From contig JADJYF010000004.1 of the NCBI GenBank assembly GCA_016719885.1, positions 1-64,000 of the forward strand: DNA of 64,000 nt, written 5' to 3'. The notes under the pieces were generated by a model. The model saw only the letters and a list, made by a program, of their open reading frames with translations, had not been told where the DNA came from and did no database searches. The stretch is from Pseudomonadota bacterium (GTDB taxonomy: Bacteria > Pseudomonadota > Gammaproteobacteria > Ga0077536). Within the stretch, counting starts at the first letter, position 1; each line of letters starts with the position of its first letter. The position numbers were made by a program, and so were the translations under genes. Positions 46,192 through 53,274 of this stretch are shown piece by piece.

Positions 46192-47250
46192 TCAGGCGTA
46201 GCGACGCATGACGGTTTCGGCGAAGGCACGCATCTGGCCGACCGGGTCGCCCGTCACCTGGAAGGCGAAATGGGTGAGGCCGGCGGCTTCCAGCGACTTG
46301 ATGTGCGCGATGACCTGGTCGGGATCGCCGATCACGGCGGCGGTGTCGGCGATGTCCGCCGTCAGGTATGACTTTTCCTCCGGTCGCGTATAGACCAGGT
46401 GCCCTTCATGCAGGATGAGATGGCGGCGATCCTTGGGCAGGCTCTCGACATAGGCGCGATAGCGTTCGACCAGGTCGGCGATGCGCGGGCTGGAGCGCAG
46501 GAGACCGCCGTCCCATTCGATCATCACGTGCAGGAGGTTGGTGATGAAGGGGCCGACGCTCTCCAGCACGCGCGCGCTGCCGGCCGTTTCGCCCGGGCGC
46601 AGGATTTCGAGCGGCGCGATGGCCTTGCTCGGAATGAGCGACGGGTCGCGTCCGGCCTTGCGCGCCGCCGCGTCGATGATCTTGCGATTGGCCGTCAGGC
46701 TGTCGGCGCTCGGGTGCCAGGTCAGGTGCGCGTCGCATTCGGCGCCGCAATAGGCGAGCGTCTTGTCACCGAAAGCCGACAGCGTCACCGGGATGTGATG
46801 GTCGAGATTGATGAAACCGTCGTGGCGATGCAGCAGTTGAATGAGATGGCTCTGGCCCTCGGCCTCGTGCAGCGTGGTCTCGCCGCGCAGCAAGGCCTGG
46901 ATGGTACGGATCTCGCGTTTCATGCGGCCCAGCGGCACGGGCTGCAGGCCCATGGTGAGGCGCGCCGTATTGCCATTGCCGACGCCGAGTTCGACGCGGC
47001 CGGGTGCGAGTTCGGCGATGCTGGCGATGCTGTGTGCGATGACCGGCGCCATGCGCGTGGTCGGCACCGCCACGCCGGTCGCGAGACGGATGCGCCGCGT
47101 CTCGCGCGCCGCCACCGCCATGGTCGCGTAGACGTCGGAGTAGATCATCTGCGAATCGAAGAACCAGGCCTGGTCGAAGCCCAAGGACTCGGCCAGGGCG
47201 ACCAGGTCGTAATCGCCGATGCGCGAAGTGAAAGCGACGCCGAATTCCAT
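46192..47250 (-). CDS. LLM-class flavin-dependent oxidoreductase
   Basis: Luciferase-like (FMN or F420) TIM-barrel enzyme of about 352 residues from the ATG at 47250, with GAGGAG upstream; the frame is open far upstream (48498) without homologous sequence. Signature stretches are ALAESLGFDQAWFFDSQMIYSD, RIRLATGVAVPTTRMAPVIAHS, ELAPGRVELGVGNGNTA and VIGDPDQVIAHIKSLEAAGLTHF. The overall look is that of the F420-type tetrahydromethanopterin reductase-like subgroup, but cofactor choice cannot be fixed here. It is the first gene of a two-gene unit with the SDR and is divergent from a PPOX-fold gene. Confidence 0.88.
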   Translation of the reverse strand: MEFGVAFTSRIGDYDLVALAESLGFDQAWFFDSQMIYSDVYATMAVAARETRRIRLATGVAVPTTRMAPVIAHSIASIAELAPGRVELGVGNGNTARLTMGLQPVPLGRMKREIRTIQALLRGETTLHEAEGQSHLIQLLHRHDGFINLDHHIPVTLSAFGDKTLAYCGAECDAHLTWHPSADSLTANRKIIDAAARKAGRDPSLIPSKAIAPLEILRPGETAGSARVLESVGPFITNLLHVMIEWDGGLLRSSPRIADLVERYRAYVESLPKDRRHLILHEGHLVYTRPEEKSYLTADIADTAAVIGDPDQVIAHIKSLEAAGLTHFAFQVTGDPVGQMRAFAETVMRRYA

Positions 47251-47364
47251 GCGGATCTCCTCGAAAGCTGGCGTTGGTGCGACGGGCATTGTCGCCTGCG
47301 ATGGCGCCCTGGCACGCCCCGATGGGGCCGCAGTGGCTCGGGCCGTGCAATTCGCACCGGGGGA

Positions 47365-47757
47365 GTCCGTGATGCTCATGACGACGTCCCGCTCGATGCC
47401 GCCCGTGAACGCTATGTCAGTCTCGCCACCTACCGCCGCGACGGGCGCGAGGTGCGTACACCGGTGTGGATTGCCGGCGCCGGTGAGCGGTTCTACGTTT
47501 TCAGCGCGCCCGAGGTCGGCAAGGTCAAGCGCATACGCGCCAACGGCCGCGTCAGTCTCGCCGCCTGCAATTACCGTGGCGTGGTGGCGGGGCCATGGCG
47601 CGAGGGCCGTGCGCGCCTGCTGGACGATGCGCCCGGCCGCGCCGCCGCGCTGCGTGCCTTGCGCGCCAAGTACGGCGTGCAGATGTGGCTGGCCGATGCG
47701 CTGTCGAAACTCGGCGGCCGCTTCGACTCGCGGGTCTACATCGAAATCTCTTTGTAA
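47365..47757 (+). CDS. PPOX-class (pyridoxamine-phosphate-oxidase-fold) flavoprotein, start unresolved
   Basis: The split-barrel flavin-binding fold is clear: RYVSLATYRRDGREVRTPVW, RFYVFSAPEVGKVKRIRANG, RVSLAACNYRG and GPWREGRARLLDD, ending in SRVYIEISL. The domain starts almost at the expected N-terminus, but no ATG, GTG or TTG occurs in this frame near the Shine-Dalgarno-like GGGGGAG at 47359-47365. A GTG-ATG start pair at 47369-47374 is in another frame. Either one base is missing or extra in the next 40 bases, or a non-standard start is used. The given start is only the first plausible codon position. It lies 9 bases before sfsA and is divergent from an LLM enzyme. Confidence 0.65.
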   Translation, partial: VRDAHDDVPLDAARERYVSLATYRRDGREVRTPVWIAGAGERFYVFSAPEVGKVKRIRANGRVSLAACNYRGVVAGPWREGRARLLDDAPGRAAALRALRAKYGVQMWLADALSKLGGRFDSRVYIEISL

Positions 47758-47766
47758 ACCGCGGCG

Positions 47767-48480
47767 ATGAAATTCGCCCGGCCGCTCATCGCCGCGACCT
47801 TGCTGCGGCGTTACCAGCGCTTTCTCGCCGACTGTGAACTCGACGACGGCACACGCCTGACCGCGGCCTGTCCCAATACCGGCTCCATGCTCGGCTGTTG
47901 CACGCCAGGCAATCGCGTGTGGCTGTCCGAGAGCGATGCGCCGACGCGCAAGTATCGCCACACCTGGGAGATGGTGCAGGTCGGCAAGCTCAAGATCGGG
48001 ATCAATACCGGCCTGCCCAACCGCCTGGTGCGCGAAGCCGTCGAGAACGGCGTGCTGGCGGAACTCGGCGGCTATGAGCGCGTGCGCGGCGAAGTGCCTT
48101 TCGGCGTCGAGCGCAGTCGCATCGATCTCCTGCTGCAAAGCGAACGGCGGCCCGACTGTTACGTGGAGGTGAAGAATGTCACGGCGGCGGTGAGTGACGG
48201 CATCGCGCTGTTTCCCGACGCCGTCAGCGCGCGCGGCGCCAAGCACCTGCGCGAACTCATGCGTCTCAAGGCCGAAGGCCTGCGCGCGGTGCTGGTGTAT
48301 TGCGTGCAGCGCGGTGATGTCGAGGAAGTGCGCCCGGCGGATGGCATCGATCCGCTCTACGGCCGTACCCTGCGCGAAGCGCTGGCTGCCGGTGTCGAGG
48401 TGCTGGCCTACCGGGCGCGGGTCACGACCGAGGAAGTGATCCTGCATCAGCGCATCGCCGTTCACTGTCCACCCCTGTAG
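47767..48480 (+). CDS. sfsA: SfsA family protein (sugar fermentation stimulation homolog)
   Basis: Product of 237 residues with the SfsA OB-fold N-terminus (RYQRFLADCELDDGTRLTAACPNTGSML in parts) and the nuclease-like core motifs ERSRIDLLL, CYVEVKNVTAAVSDGIALFPDAVSARGAKHL and VYCVQRGDVEEVRPADGIDP. The family is related to restriction-endonuclease folds and was first noted for an effect on maltose metabolism in E. coli; its biochemical role is unsettled. The TAG stop (48478-48480) is the head of a type A palindrome. Confidence 0.93.
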   Translation: MKFARPLIAATLLRRYQRFLADCELDDGTRLTAACPNTGSMLGCCTPGNRVWLSESDAPTRKYRHTWEMVQVGKLKIGINTGLPNRLVREAVENGVLAELGGYERVRGEVPFGVERSRIDLLLQSERRPDCYVEVKNVTAAVSDGIALFPDAVSARGAKHLRELMRLKAEGLRAVLVYCVQRGDVEEVRPADGIDPLYGRTLREALAAGVEVLAYRARVTTEEVILHQRIAVHCPPL

Positions 48481-48498
48481 GTGCGAATTCATTCGCAC
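48477..48498 (+). repeat. Type A palindrome at the sfsA stop
   Basis: GTAG head plus perfect GTGCGAAT-TC-ATTCGCAC. The TAG in the head terminates sfsA. Confidence 0.88.
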
Positions 48499-48532
48499 AG
48501 GACGTTGTGCGCCGCCGCGCCGGCCTTCGAAT

Positions 48533-48550
48533 GCCAGGCTTCAGCCTGAC
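48533..48550 (+). repeat. Type B palindrome, head lost
   Basis: GCCAGGCTTCAGCCTGAC keeps the palindrome with one decayed terminal base and no GTGG head. It lies 35 bases after the type A copy and 12 bases before the RES toxin stop. Confidence 0.6.
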
Positions 48551-48562
48551 ATTGGGTCGCGG

Positions 48563-49264
48563 TCACCCTTCGCGCTGATACGCGCTCTTGATGTACACGT
48601 CCGCGATCTTCTCTCCATCCCACACGTAGCAGTAATGCGGGCCCTGTATCACCGGCGCTATCACGCGCGGTTTGAACACCGCCACGCATTCGCCGCCGGC
48701 GTCGCGCACGCTGTCGTAGGTGATGCCGTTGGAGCCGGCGTCGCGCAGGCGCCGCGCGAAGCGCTGGGCGGCTCCGTAGGCGTCGGGATCGGGGGAGTAG
48801 AGTTCGGCATGGCGCGCGTCGCCGCCGCGAATGTCATGGAATTCGGCGACGATGTCGGCGGCGTAGCTGCGCATGTCGATTTGCATGGGCGCCTCGCGCG
48901 TGGCGGCCAGAAAGCGCGCGCGATGGAAGGCGGTCTCGACGATCGCAGTGTCGATGCCGCGCGCCGCGTAGTAAACCCCGTAGCTGCCGTCGGTGAAGCG
49001 GCTGCCCTGGCCGTTGCGGTGCGTGAAGGCGGCCATGATGGGCGTGGTGCCGGGGCCGCTGACGCGATCCTCCTCGGCCACCAGCGCGAGCTCGCCGGCC
49101 TCCTGCCGCAGGCGCGCGTTGGTCAGGCTCTCGATGGCGAACACGCTCTCGAGATCGGCCGGCGCGGCCACGCGATCGAACAGGCCGACCGGCGGAAAGC
49201 GGCTCGCCACCAGGCGCCAGGCCGGCGTCCAGGCCAGCGCCGTGAGCGGCGCCGTCACGACCAT
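48563..49264 (-). CDS. RES-domain toxin
   Basis: Toxin of a type II toxin-antitoxin pair, 233 residues. The RES fold resembles ADP-ribosyltransferases, and characterised members degrade NAD+ or modify targets using it. Family positions visible here: Arg in AWRLVASRFPP, the substrate-binding Tyr-Tyr in SYGVYYAARGIDTAIVETAFHRARF and the terminal strand GITYDSVRDAGGECVAVFKP with Ser then Glu-Cys. It overlaps the end of the antitoxin gene by 10 bases, the usual arrangement. It looks intact. Confidence 0.88.
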   Translation of the reverse strand: MVVTAPLTALAWTPAWRLVASRFPPVGLFDRVAAPADLESVFAIESLTNARLRQEAGELALVAEEDRVSGPGTTPIMAAFTHRNGQGSRFTDGSYGVYYAARGIDTAIVETAFHRARFLAATREAPMQIDMRSYAADIVAEFHDIRGGDARHAELYSPDPDAYGAAQRFARRLRDAGSNGITYDSVRDAGGECVAVFKPRVIAPVIQGPHYCYVWDGEKIADVYIKSAYQREG

Positions 49265-49668
49265 CCGCGCGCCGTGTCCAGGTATTCACGCACCACGTAC
49301 AAGTCGGCCACGTTGCCGGACAACAGGCGCTGCAGCGCCGGCCTCCCGCCAAAGGGGGCGGCATCGTTGGGCCGACGCAGCCAGCCGTCGGCGGCGGCCG
49401 GGTCGGGCAGCAGCAGCTGCAGCGCCTTGTAGATGCCGAACACGTAGGACAGCCGCTCGAGCTTGTCGCGACCGAGGCGCGCGCTGTCCGGGGCCTTCTT
49501 CCATTTGAAATAGGTGCTGCGGGTACTGGCGTCGAAACCGAGCAGGGTCATGGTTTCCTGCTCGTTGAGGCCCCAGGCCCTGGCGATGTTGAAATAGGTG
49601 CGCAGCGCGGCGCCGGGTGCGATGGGCGCGGCGGTGGCCGCTCGGGGTTTGGCGAGGCGTCTGGCCAT
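49255..49668 (-). CDS. Xre/MbcA/ParS-type antitoxin
   Basis: Antitoxin for the RES toxin downstream, 137 residues. The N-terminal half is a helix-turn-helix-like Xre region (FNIARAWGLNEQETMTLLGFDASTRSTYFKWKK), and the C-terminal half has the DUF2384 toxin-neutralising segment (DKLERLSYVFGIYKALQLLLPDP then LRRPNDAAPFGGRPALQRLLSG). It is expected to repress its own operon by binding a palindrome upstream, and a strong one lies 56-73 bases before the start. The pair sits amid metabolic genes without other mobile markers. Confidence 0.88.
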   Translation of the reverse strand: MARRLAKPRAATAAPIAPGAALRTYFNIARAWGLNEQETMTLLGFDASTRSTYFKWKKAPDSARLGRDKLERLSYVFGIYKALQLLLPDPAAADGWLRRPNDAAPFGGRPALQRLLSGNVADLYVVREYLDTARGWS

Positions 49669-49715
49669 GGAGGCGGTCCGCTATGGCTGATATTCAGTGC
49701 ATATTAGTACTCATT

Positions 49716-49750
49716 AATGTTTCTAGTCCATTAATGGACTAATAAACATT
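49716..49750. promoter_or_regulatory. AT-rich nested palindrome, putative Xre/RES operator
   Basis: A perfect 18-base palindrome, TAGTCCATTAATGGACTA (49724-49741), flanked by an outer inverted repeat AATGTTT / AAACATT (49716-49722 and 49744-49750). The block is strikingly AT-rich against its GC-rich surroundings. It lies upstream of the antitoxin gene and right at the OsmC stop, as expected for an autoregulated toxin-antitoxin promoter. A TAATAT on the minus strand near 49699-49704 may be its -10. Confidence 0.6.
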
Positions 49751-50216
49751 AGTCCTCCGCCGCCACCACCCGGATGTCGGTCTTCACCGAGTTGGCGATG
49801 AAGCATTCCTCGTGGGCCGCATGGTGCAGGTGGTCGATATCCGCGGCGCTCGGCAGCTTGTCGCCGCCGTACACGATGCGCGGTTTGAGCACCACCTCGT
49901 TCACCCACCAGCGCCCGTGCTCGTTCTTGATCATGGTGCCGACCGCGTCATCGTCGTAGCGCTCGACCAGGAAGCCGGCGCGCGAGGCCAGGAACAGGAA
50001 GGTCATCATGTGGCAGCTGGCGATGGCGGCGACGTAGGCCTCCTCCGGATCGACCGCACTGGCGTCCGACCACGGCGCCGGCACCACGTGCGGGGACGGC
50101 GAGGCCGGCACTTCCACGCCGCCGTCGAAGCGCCAGGTATGGGCGCGCGAATAACGGCCCTTGCGAAAATCGCCGCCGTCGAACTGCCAGTGGATGGATG
50201 CGCGGTGCTGGGCCAT
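49749..50216 (-). CDS. OsmC/Ohr-family protein
   Basis: Product of 155 residues of the OsmC family, whose characterised members are thiol-dependent peroxidases acting on organic hydroperoxides. The two reactive cysteines are present, in AIASCHMMTFLFLA and HEECFIANSVKTDI. The family Arg/Glu context (DPEEAYVAA) is also seen. It is downstream of the alpha/beta hydrolase gene, separated by a type A palindrome pair, so it may protect against peroxides formed by the neighbouring oxygenase-type enzymes; that link is inferred. Confidence 0.88.
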   Translation of the reverse strand: MAQHRASIHWQFDGGDFRKGRYSRAHTWRFDGGVEVPASPSPHVVPAPWSDASAVDPEEAYVAAIASCHMMTFLFLASRAGFLVERYDDDAVGTMIKNEHGRWWVNEVVLKPRIVYGGDKLPSAADIDHLHHAAHEECFIANSVKTDIRVVAAED

Positions 50217-50238
50217 GGATGTCCTCCGGGGCTGAATG

Positions 50239-50305
50239 GTAGGTGCGAGTGAAATCGCACCTACGGGAGGATCGCTTCCGTCCGCAGGTGCGAATCAATT
50301 CGCGC
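50239..50305. repeat. Type A palindrome pair
   Basis: The first copy, 50239-50264, is unusual in having GTAG on both sides of the palindrome (GTAG ... CTAC), so it reads the same way from either strand. The second, 50284-50305 (+), has a GCAG head and decayed arms. They separate the osmC-like and hydrolase genes. Confidence 0.8.
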
Positions 50306-50313
50306 GCCGGCCC

Positions 50314-51117
50314 TCAGGCCGCCATGAACGCCAGGGTCTTATCGCGCAGCATCTCCATCTGCTCGAGCGGCGGCTCGTGACCGCAGGACGGCAGCATGAA
50401 CACTTCGCTGTTGTTGAGCGACCTGCCGAACTCCTGGGCATAGACCGGCGGAATGAGACGATCGTTTTCGCCCCACACCACCAGGCTCGGCGCCGTCACG
50501 CGGTGGATGCGCTTGGCCAGGCCCTTGTCCGGAATCGGCCAGATGATCTTGGCCGTGCAGCCCAGCGTCCATACGAAGTGCACCGTCCACAGGTCCGCCG
50601 CTTCCTGGCCGGGCGGCGGCGTCATGCGTTTCACCACGCGCGGATGCGCGGGATCGTGGAACAGCGTTTCCATGATCTCGGGCGGCGACAGCGCGCACCA
50701 GCTTGCGCAGGTGTAGGGCGCGTCCTCGCGATACAGACCGATGGGCGCGATCAGCACCAGCTTTTCGATCGACTCGCGGCGCTGGGCGGCGAGTTCCGCC
50801 GCCAGCATGCCGCCGAAGGAATGGCCCATGAGGCGCACCTTCTTGAGCTTCAAGCCGGCCAGCAGGTCGTCATACGCCAGCACCGTGTCCCACAGGTTGT
50901 CGATGAGATCGATGTCGTTGGGACGGCCCGGCGCGGTGCCGGGGAAGTGCGGCACGTAGACCTTGTAGTGATTGGCCAGCTCGTCGAGGTAGTCATCCCA
51001 GTAAAAGCCGCCGGCCGAATGCAGGTAGACCAGCGGTTTGCCCTTGCCCGCGATGTTGACGGTGATGTCGAGGCGGCCGTTCAGCACCGGCACGACTTTC
51101 TTGGTGAGTTTCTTCAT
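50314..51117 (-). CDS. Alpha/beta-hydrolase fold protein
   Basis: Hydrolase of 267 residues with nucleophile elbow LMGHSFGGMLAAEL (Ser), acid in VVWGENDRLIPP and base in SCGHEPPLEQ. A GKPLVYLHSAGGFYW oxyanion loop is present. The pattern fits ester or C-C bond hydrolases such as meta-cleavage-product hydrolases. It directly follows an LLM flavoprotein gene (21 bases) and, before that, a VOC dioxygenase-like gene, which favours a role in opening and cleaving a cyclic substrate; the compound is unknown. Confidence 0.88.
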   Translation of the reverse strand: MKKLTKKVVPVLNGRLDITVNIAGKGKPLVYLHSAGGFYWDDYLDELANHYKVYVPHFPGTAPGRPNDIDLIDNLWDTVLAYDDLLAGLKLKKVRLMGHSFGGMLAAELAAQRRESIEKLVLIAPIGLYREDAPYTCASWCALSPPEIMETLFHDPAHPRVVKRMTPPPGQEAADLWTVHFVWTLGCTAKIIWPIPDKGLAKRIHRVTAPSLVVWGENDRLIPPVYAQEFGRSLNNSEVFMLPSCGHEPPLEQMEMLRDKTLAFMAA

Positions 51118-51138
51118 GTTCGTTCTCGTCTCCTCGCA

Positions 51139-52368
51139 TCAAGCCGCGGCGCGCTTGGCGTCCTTGCAGGCCTTCGGCCACCAGTGATCTTCCCAGCCTT
51201 CGTTGTCCCACACGCCACGCAGGTGCGGCAGCACGCTCTTGGAGATGCGCTCGATGTTCTGCATGGTCTTTTCGTGGGACAGCGAACCGAACTGCGGCAG
51301 GATCATCAGATGGCCGACGCGCAGCGTCTTGATGATGTGCAACAGGCGCTCGGTGACGGTCTTGGCGCTGCCGCACACCACGAAGTCGCGATCGTTGAAC
51401 TGCGGGAATTTCAGCGTCTTCAATTCCTCGAACGGCGGGAACGGCCGCTTGGTGATGAGGTGGGTGAGGCTCGAGTGGGTCATGTGGCCGGGCGGCGCCA
51501 AGAGCTGCTCGGGCAGGTGCAGACCCTTGTGATAGAAGTACTCGGCGGCGTGGCCGTATTCGGCCTCGGCCTGTTCATCGGTTTCCGACACGCCCACCGG
51601 CACCAGGAAGCCCATGCGGTAGGGATTGCGATCGCGGCCGAGCTCCTCGGCGCGATTCCAGAAACCCTTGACCATGTGCTCGGCGCCCTTGGCGCCGAAG
51701 TAGGTCAGGAAGCAGTAGGCGTAGTCATTCTTGATGACGAAGTCCCAGGTGCTGGGGCTGGCATTGCCTGGCACCCAGATCGGCGGATGCGGCCGTTGCA
51801 CGGGCTTGGGCCAGATGTTGACCATCGGCAGTTGGTAGAACTTGCCGTTGAAGGCGAACACCTCGTCGGAGGTCCAGGCTTTCTTGATGAGGTCATGCGC
51901 TTCGTAATAACGCGCGCGCTGCTCGATAGGCGCCATGCCGTAGCTGTAGGAATAATCACCGCCGAGACCGACCGGGAAGCCCGCAATCAAGCGCCCTTCG
52001 GCGATGCAGTCCAGCATCGCGTATTCCTCGGCCACGCGGATCGGCGGATTGAGGAACACCGCGGTTTCGCCCATCTGGATGATGGCGGTGTTGGTGCCGC
52101 GCGTGGCGCGCGCCAGCACCGAGCCCATCATGTTCGGATTGACCATGAAGCCATAGGCATTCTGGTGGTGTTCGTTGGTGCACACGCCATCGAAGCCCAT
52201 CTGCGCGGCGTAGGTCAGCTCGTCCAGCGTCTGGTTGAAATAGCCGGCGACCTTGTTGGCGTCGGCGACTTCATTGAAGGGCAGCGAGAACCATGCCGAC
52301 TTATGCTTCTTCTCGAAGTCGTCCGCGAGATCGCGGTAGGGCATGAGGTGGAAACAGGCGATTTTCAT
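51139..52368 (-). CDS. LLM-class flavin-dependent monooxygenase-like protein
   Basis: Bacterial-luciferase-like protein of 409 residues. Family stretches: AAQMGFDGVCTNEHHQNAYG, NTAIIQMGETAVFLNPPIRVAEEYAMLDCIAEGRLIAGFPVGLGGD in parts, YQLPMVNIWPKPVQRPHPPIWVPG and VVCGSAKTVTERLLHIIKTLRVGH. It resembles the alkanal or limonene-type monooxygenase group using reduced FMN. A dedicated flavin reductase is not adjacent. It is the middle gene of a probable VOC / LLM / hydrolase operon. Confidence 0.9.
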   Translation of the reverse strand: MKIACFHLMPYRDLADDFEKKHKSAWFSLPFNEVADANKVAGYFNQTLDELTYAAQMGFDGVCTNEHHQNAYGFMVNPNMMGSVLARATRGTNTAIIQMGETAVFLNPPIRVAEEYAMLDCIAEGRLIAGFPVGLGGDYSYSYGMAPIEQRARYYEAHDLIKKAWTSDEVFAFNGKFYQLPMVNIWPKPVQRPHPPIWVPGNASPSTWDFVIKNDYAYCFLTYFGAKGAEHMVKGFWNRAEELGRDRNPYRMGFLVPVGVSETDEQAEAEYGHAAEYFYHKGLHLPEQLLAPPGHMTHSSLTHLITKRPFPPFEELKTLKFPQFNDRDFVVCGSAKTVTERLLHIIKTLRVGHLMILPQFGSLSHEKTMQNIERISKSVLPHLRGVWDNEGWEDHWWPKACKDAKRAAA

Positions 52369-52485
52369 GGGGTCAGAACCTCCGGTTACGCCGCGTTATG
52401 GTCGCGACTGGCCAGCGCGATTATGGATCAAATGGCGCACCGTCCCCATTCATCGAAAAGGCGTGGTAACGGCGCGCTCTTGCGC

Positions 52486-53178
52486 TCAGCGCGTCGCCAC
52501 CGTGACCGGCGGCGTCGACTCGCTCATGGCGCGCGTCACCACCTCGTCGGGCAGGTCGAAGGCATGGGCGAAGGCCGGCGTCATCGCGCTGTATTCGGGG
52601 TGGCCGCTGCCGGCCGCCGGTTGCGGCACGGCGCCGCCTTGGTGCGTGAAGGCGGAGGGATGCTTGTAGCGTTCGAGTTCCTCGGCGCTGATGCCGTTCA
52701 AGGCCACCACCTGCGGGTCGATCCAGGCCTCGGCATCGATGGCCGCGCGCGAGGTCGACACTTCCAGCACCAGGTTTTCCGGGCCGGCGAAGTAGATGGA
52801 TTTGCAAAAACCATGATCGAGCGGCCCGAGCACGCGCACACCGCGCGAGCGGATGCGATCGCGCATGGCCAGCAGCTGTTCGTCGTCATCGACGTTGAAG
52901 GCCACGTGCTGCATGGTGCCCGCGGCACTCGGACTGCCGGGATTGCCGGCATGGGAGACGCCCATCTGCGTGGGGATGTCCTTGACGGCCGGCGCCGCCA
53001 CGAAGGCAATCGAGCTGTGCGCGTTCAAGGCCATGAAGGCATGGAAATACCCCTCGACGCCGTGCATCCAGTAAAGTGCCTTGAGTTCCATGCCGAGTAC
53101 ATCGGAGAAGAAGGCCAGCTGGCGTTTCACGTCCGAGGTCATGATTGCGAGATGATGGATGCCGTTTACATTGCTCAT
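52486..53178 (-). CDS. VOC-family (extradiol-dioxygenase-like) protein
   Basis: About 230 residues from the ATG at 53178 with GAGGAG upstream; the long upstream open frame (to 53922) is not homologous. Two glyoxalase/VOC modules can be followed: INGIHHLAIMTSDVKRQLAFFSDVLGMEL (first metal His) and MQHVAFNVDDDEQL (second His), then IYFAGPENLVLEV (metal Glu). The 2-His-1-Glu site looks complete. It is compatible with extradiol ring cleavage or a related isomerase. It is the first gene of a three-gene set with an LLM enzyme and a hydrolase. Confidence 0.85.
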   Translation of the reverse strand: MSNVNGIHHLAIMTSDVKRQLAFFSDVLGMELKALYWMHGVEGYFHAFMALNAHSSIAFVAAPAVKDIPTQMGVSHAGNPGSPSAAGTMQHVAFNVDDDEQLLAMRDRIRSRGVRVLGPLDHGFCKSIYFAGPENLVLEVSTSRAAIDAEAWIDPQVVALNGISAEELERYKHPSAFTHQGGAVPQPAAGSGHPEYSAMTPAFAHAFDLPDEVVTRAMSESTPPVTVATR

Positions 53179-53274
53179 GCCCCGCTCCTCGTTACACGAT
53201 GAATTGACGTCGTCGCAGGCTGCCTCAAGCGCGCCCGTGTCGGCAAGGACCGCCAGCGCCGGAAGCCGCGGCCG

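Noticed and set aside
46399..47364. N-terminal extension of the PPOX-frame protein over the LLM gene
   Set aside because: The extension is antisense to the LLM gene and has no similarity to PPOX proteins. Only the part after about 47365 is coding.
49255..49750. AT-rich patch as a prophage or plasmid attachment site
   Set aside because: No integrase, direct repeats or tRNA are nearby. The palindrome is explained as the toxin-antitoxin operator.
50236..53202. A 988-residue open frame on the + strand
   Set aside because: It runs antisense through four genes (hydrolase, LLM, VOC and part of a repeat) and shows no domain. It is a shadow caused by high GC content.
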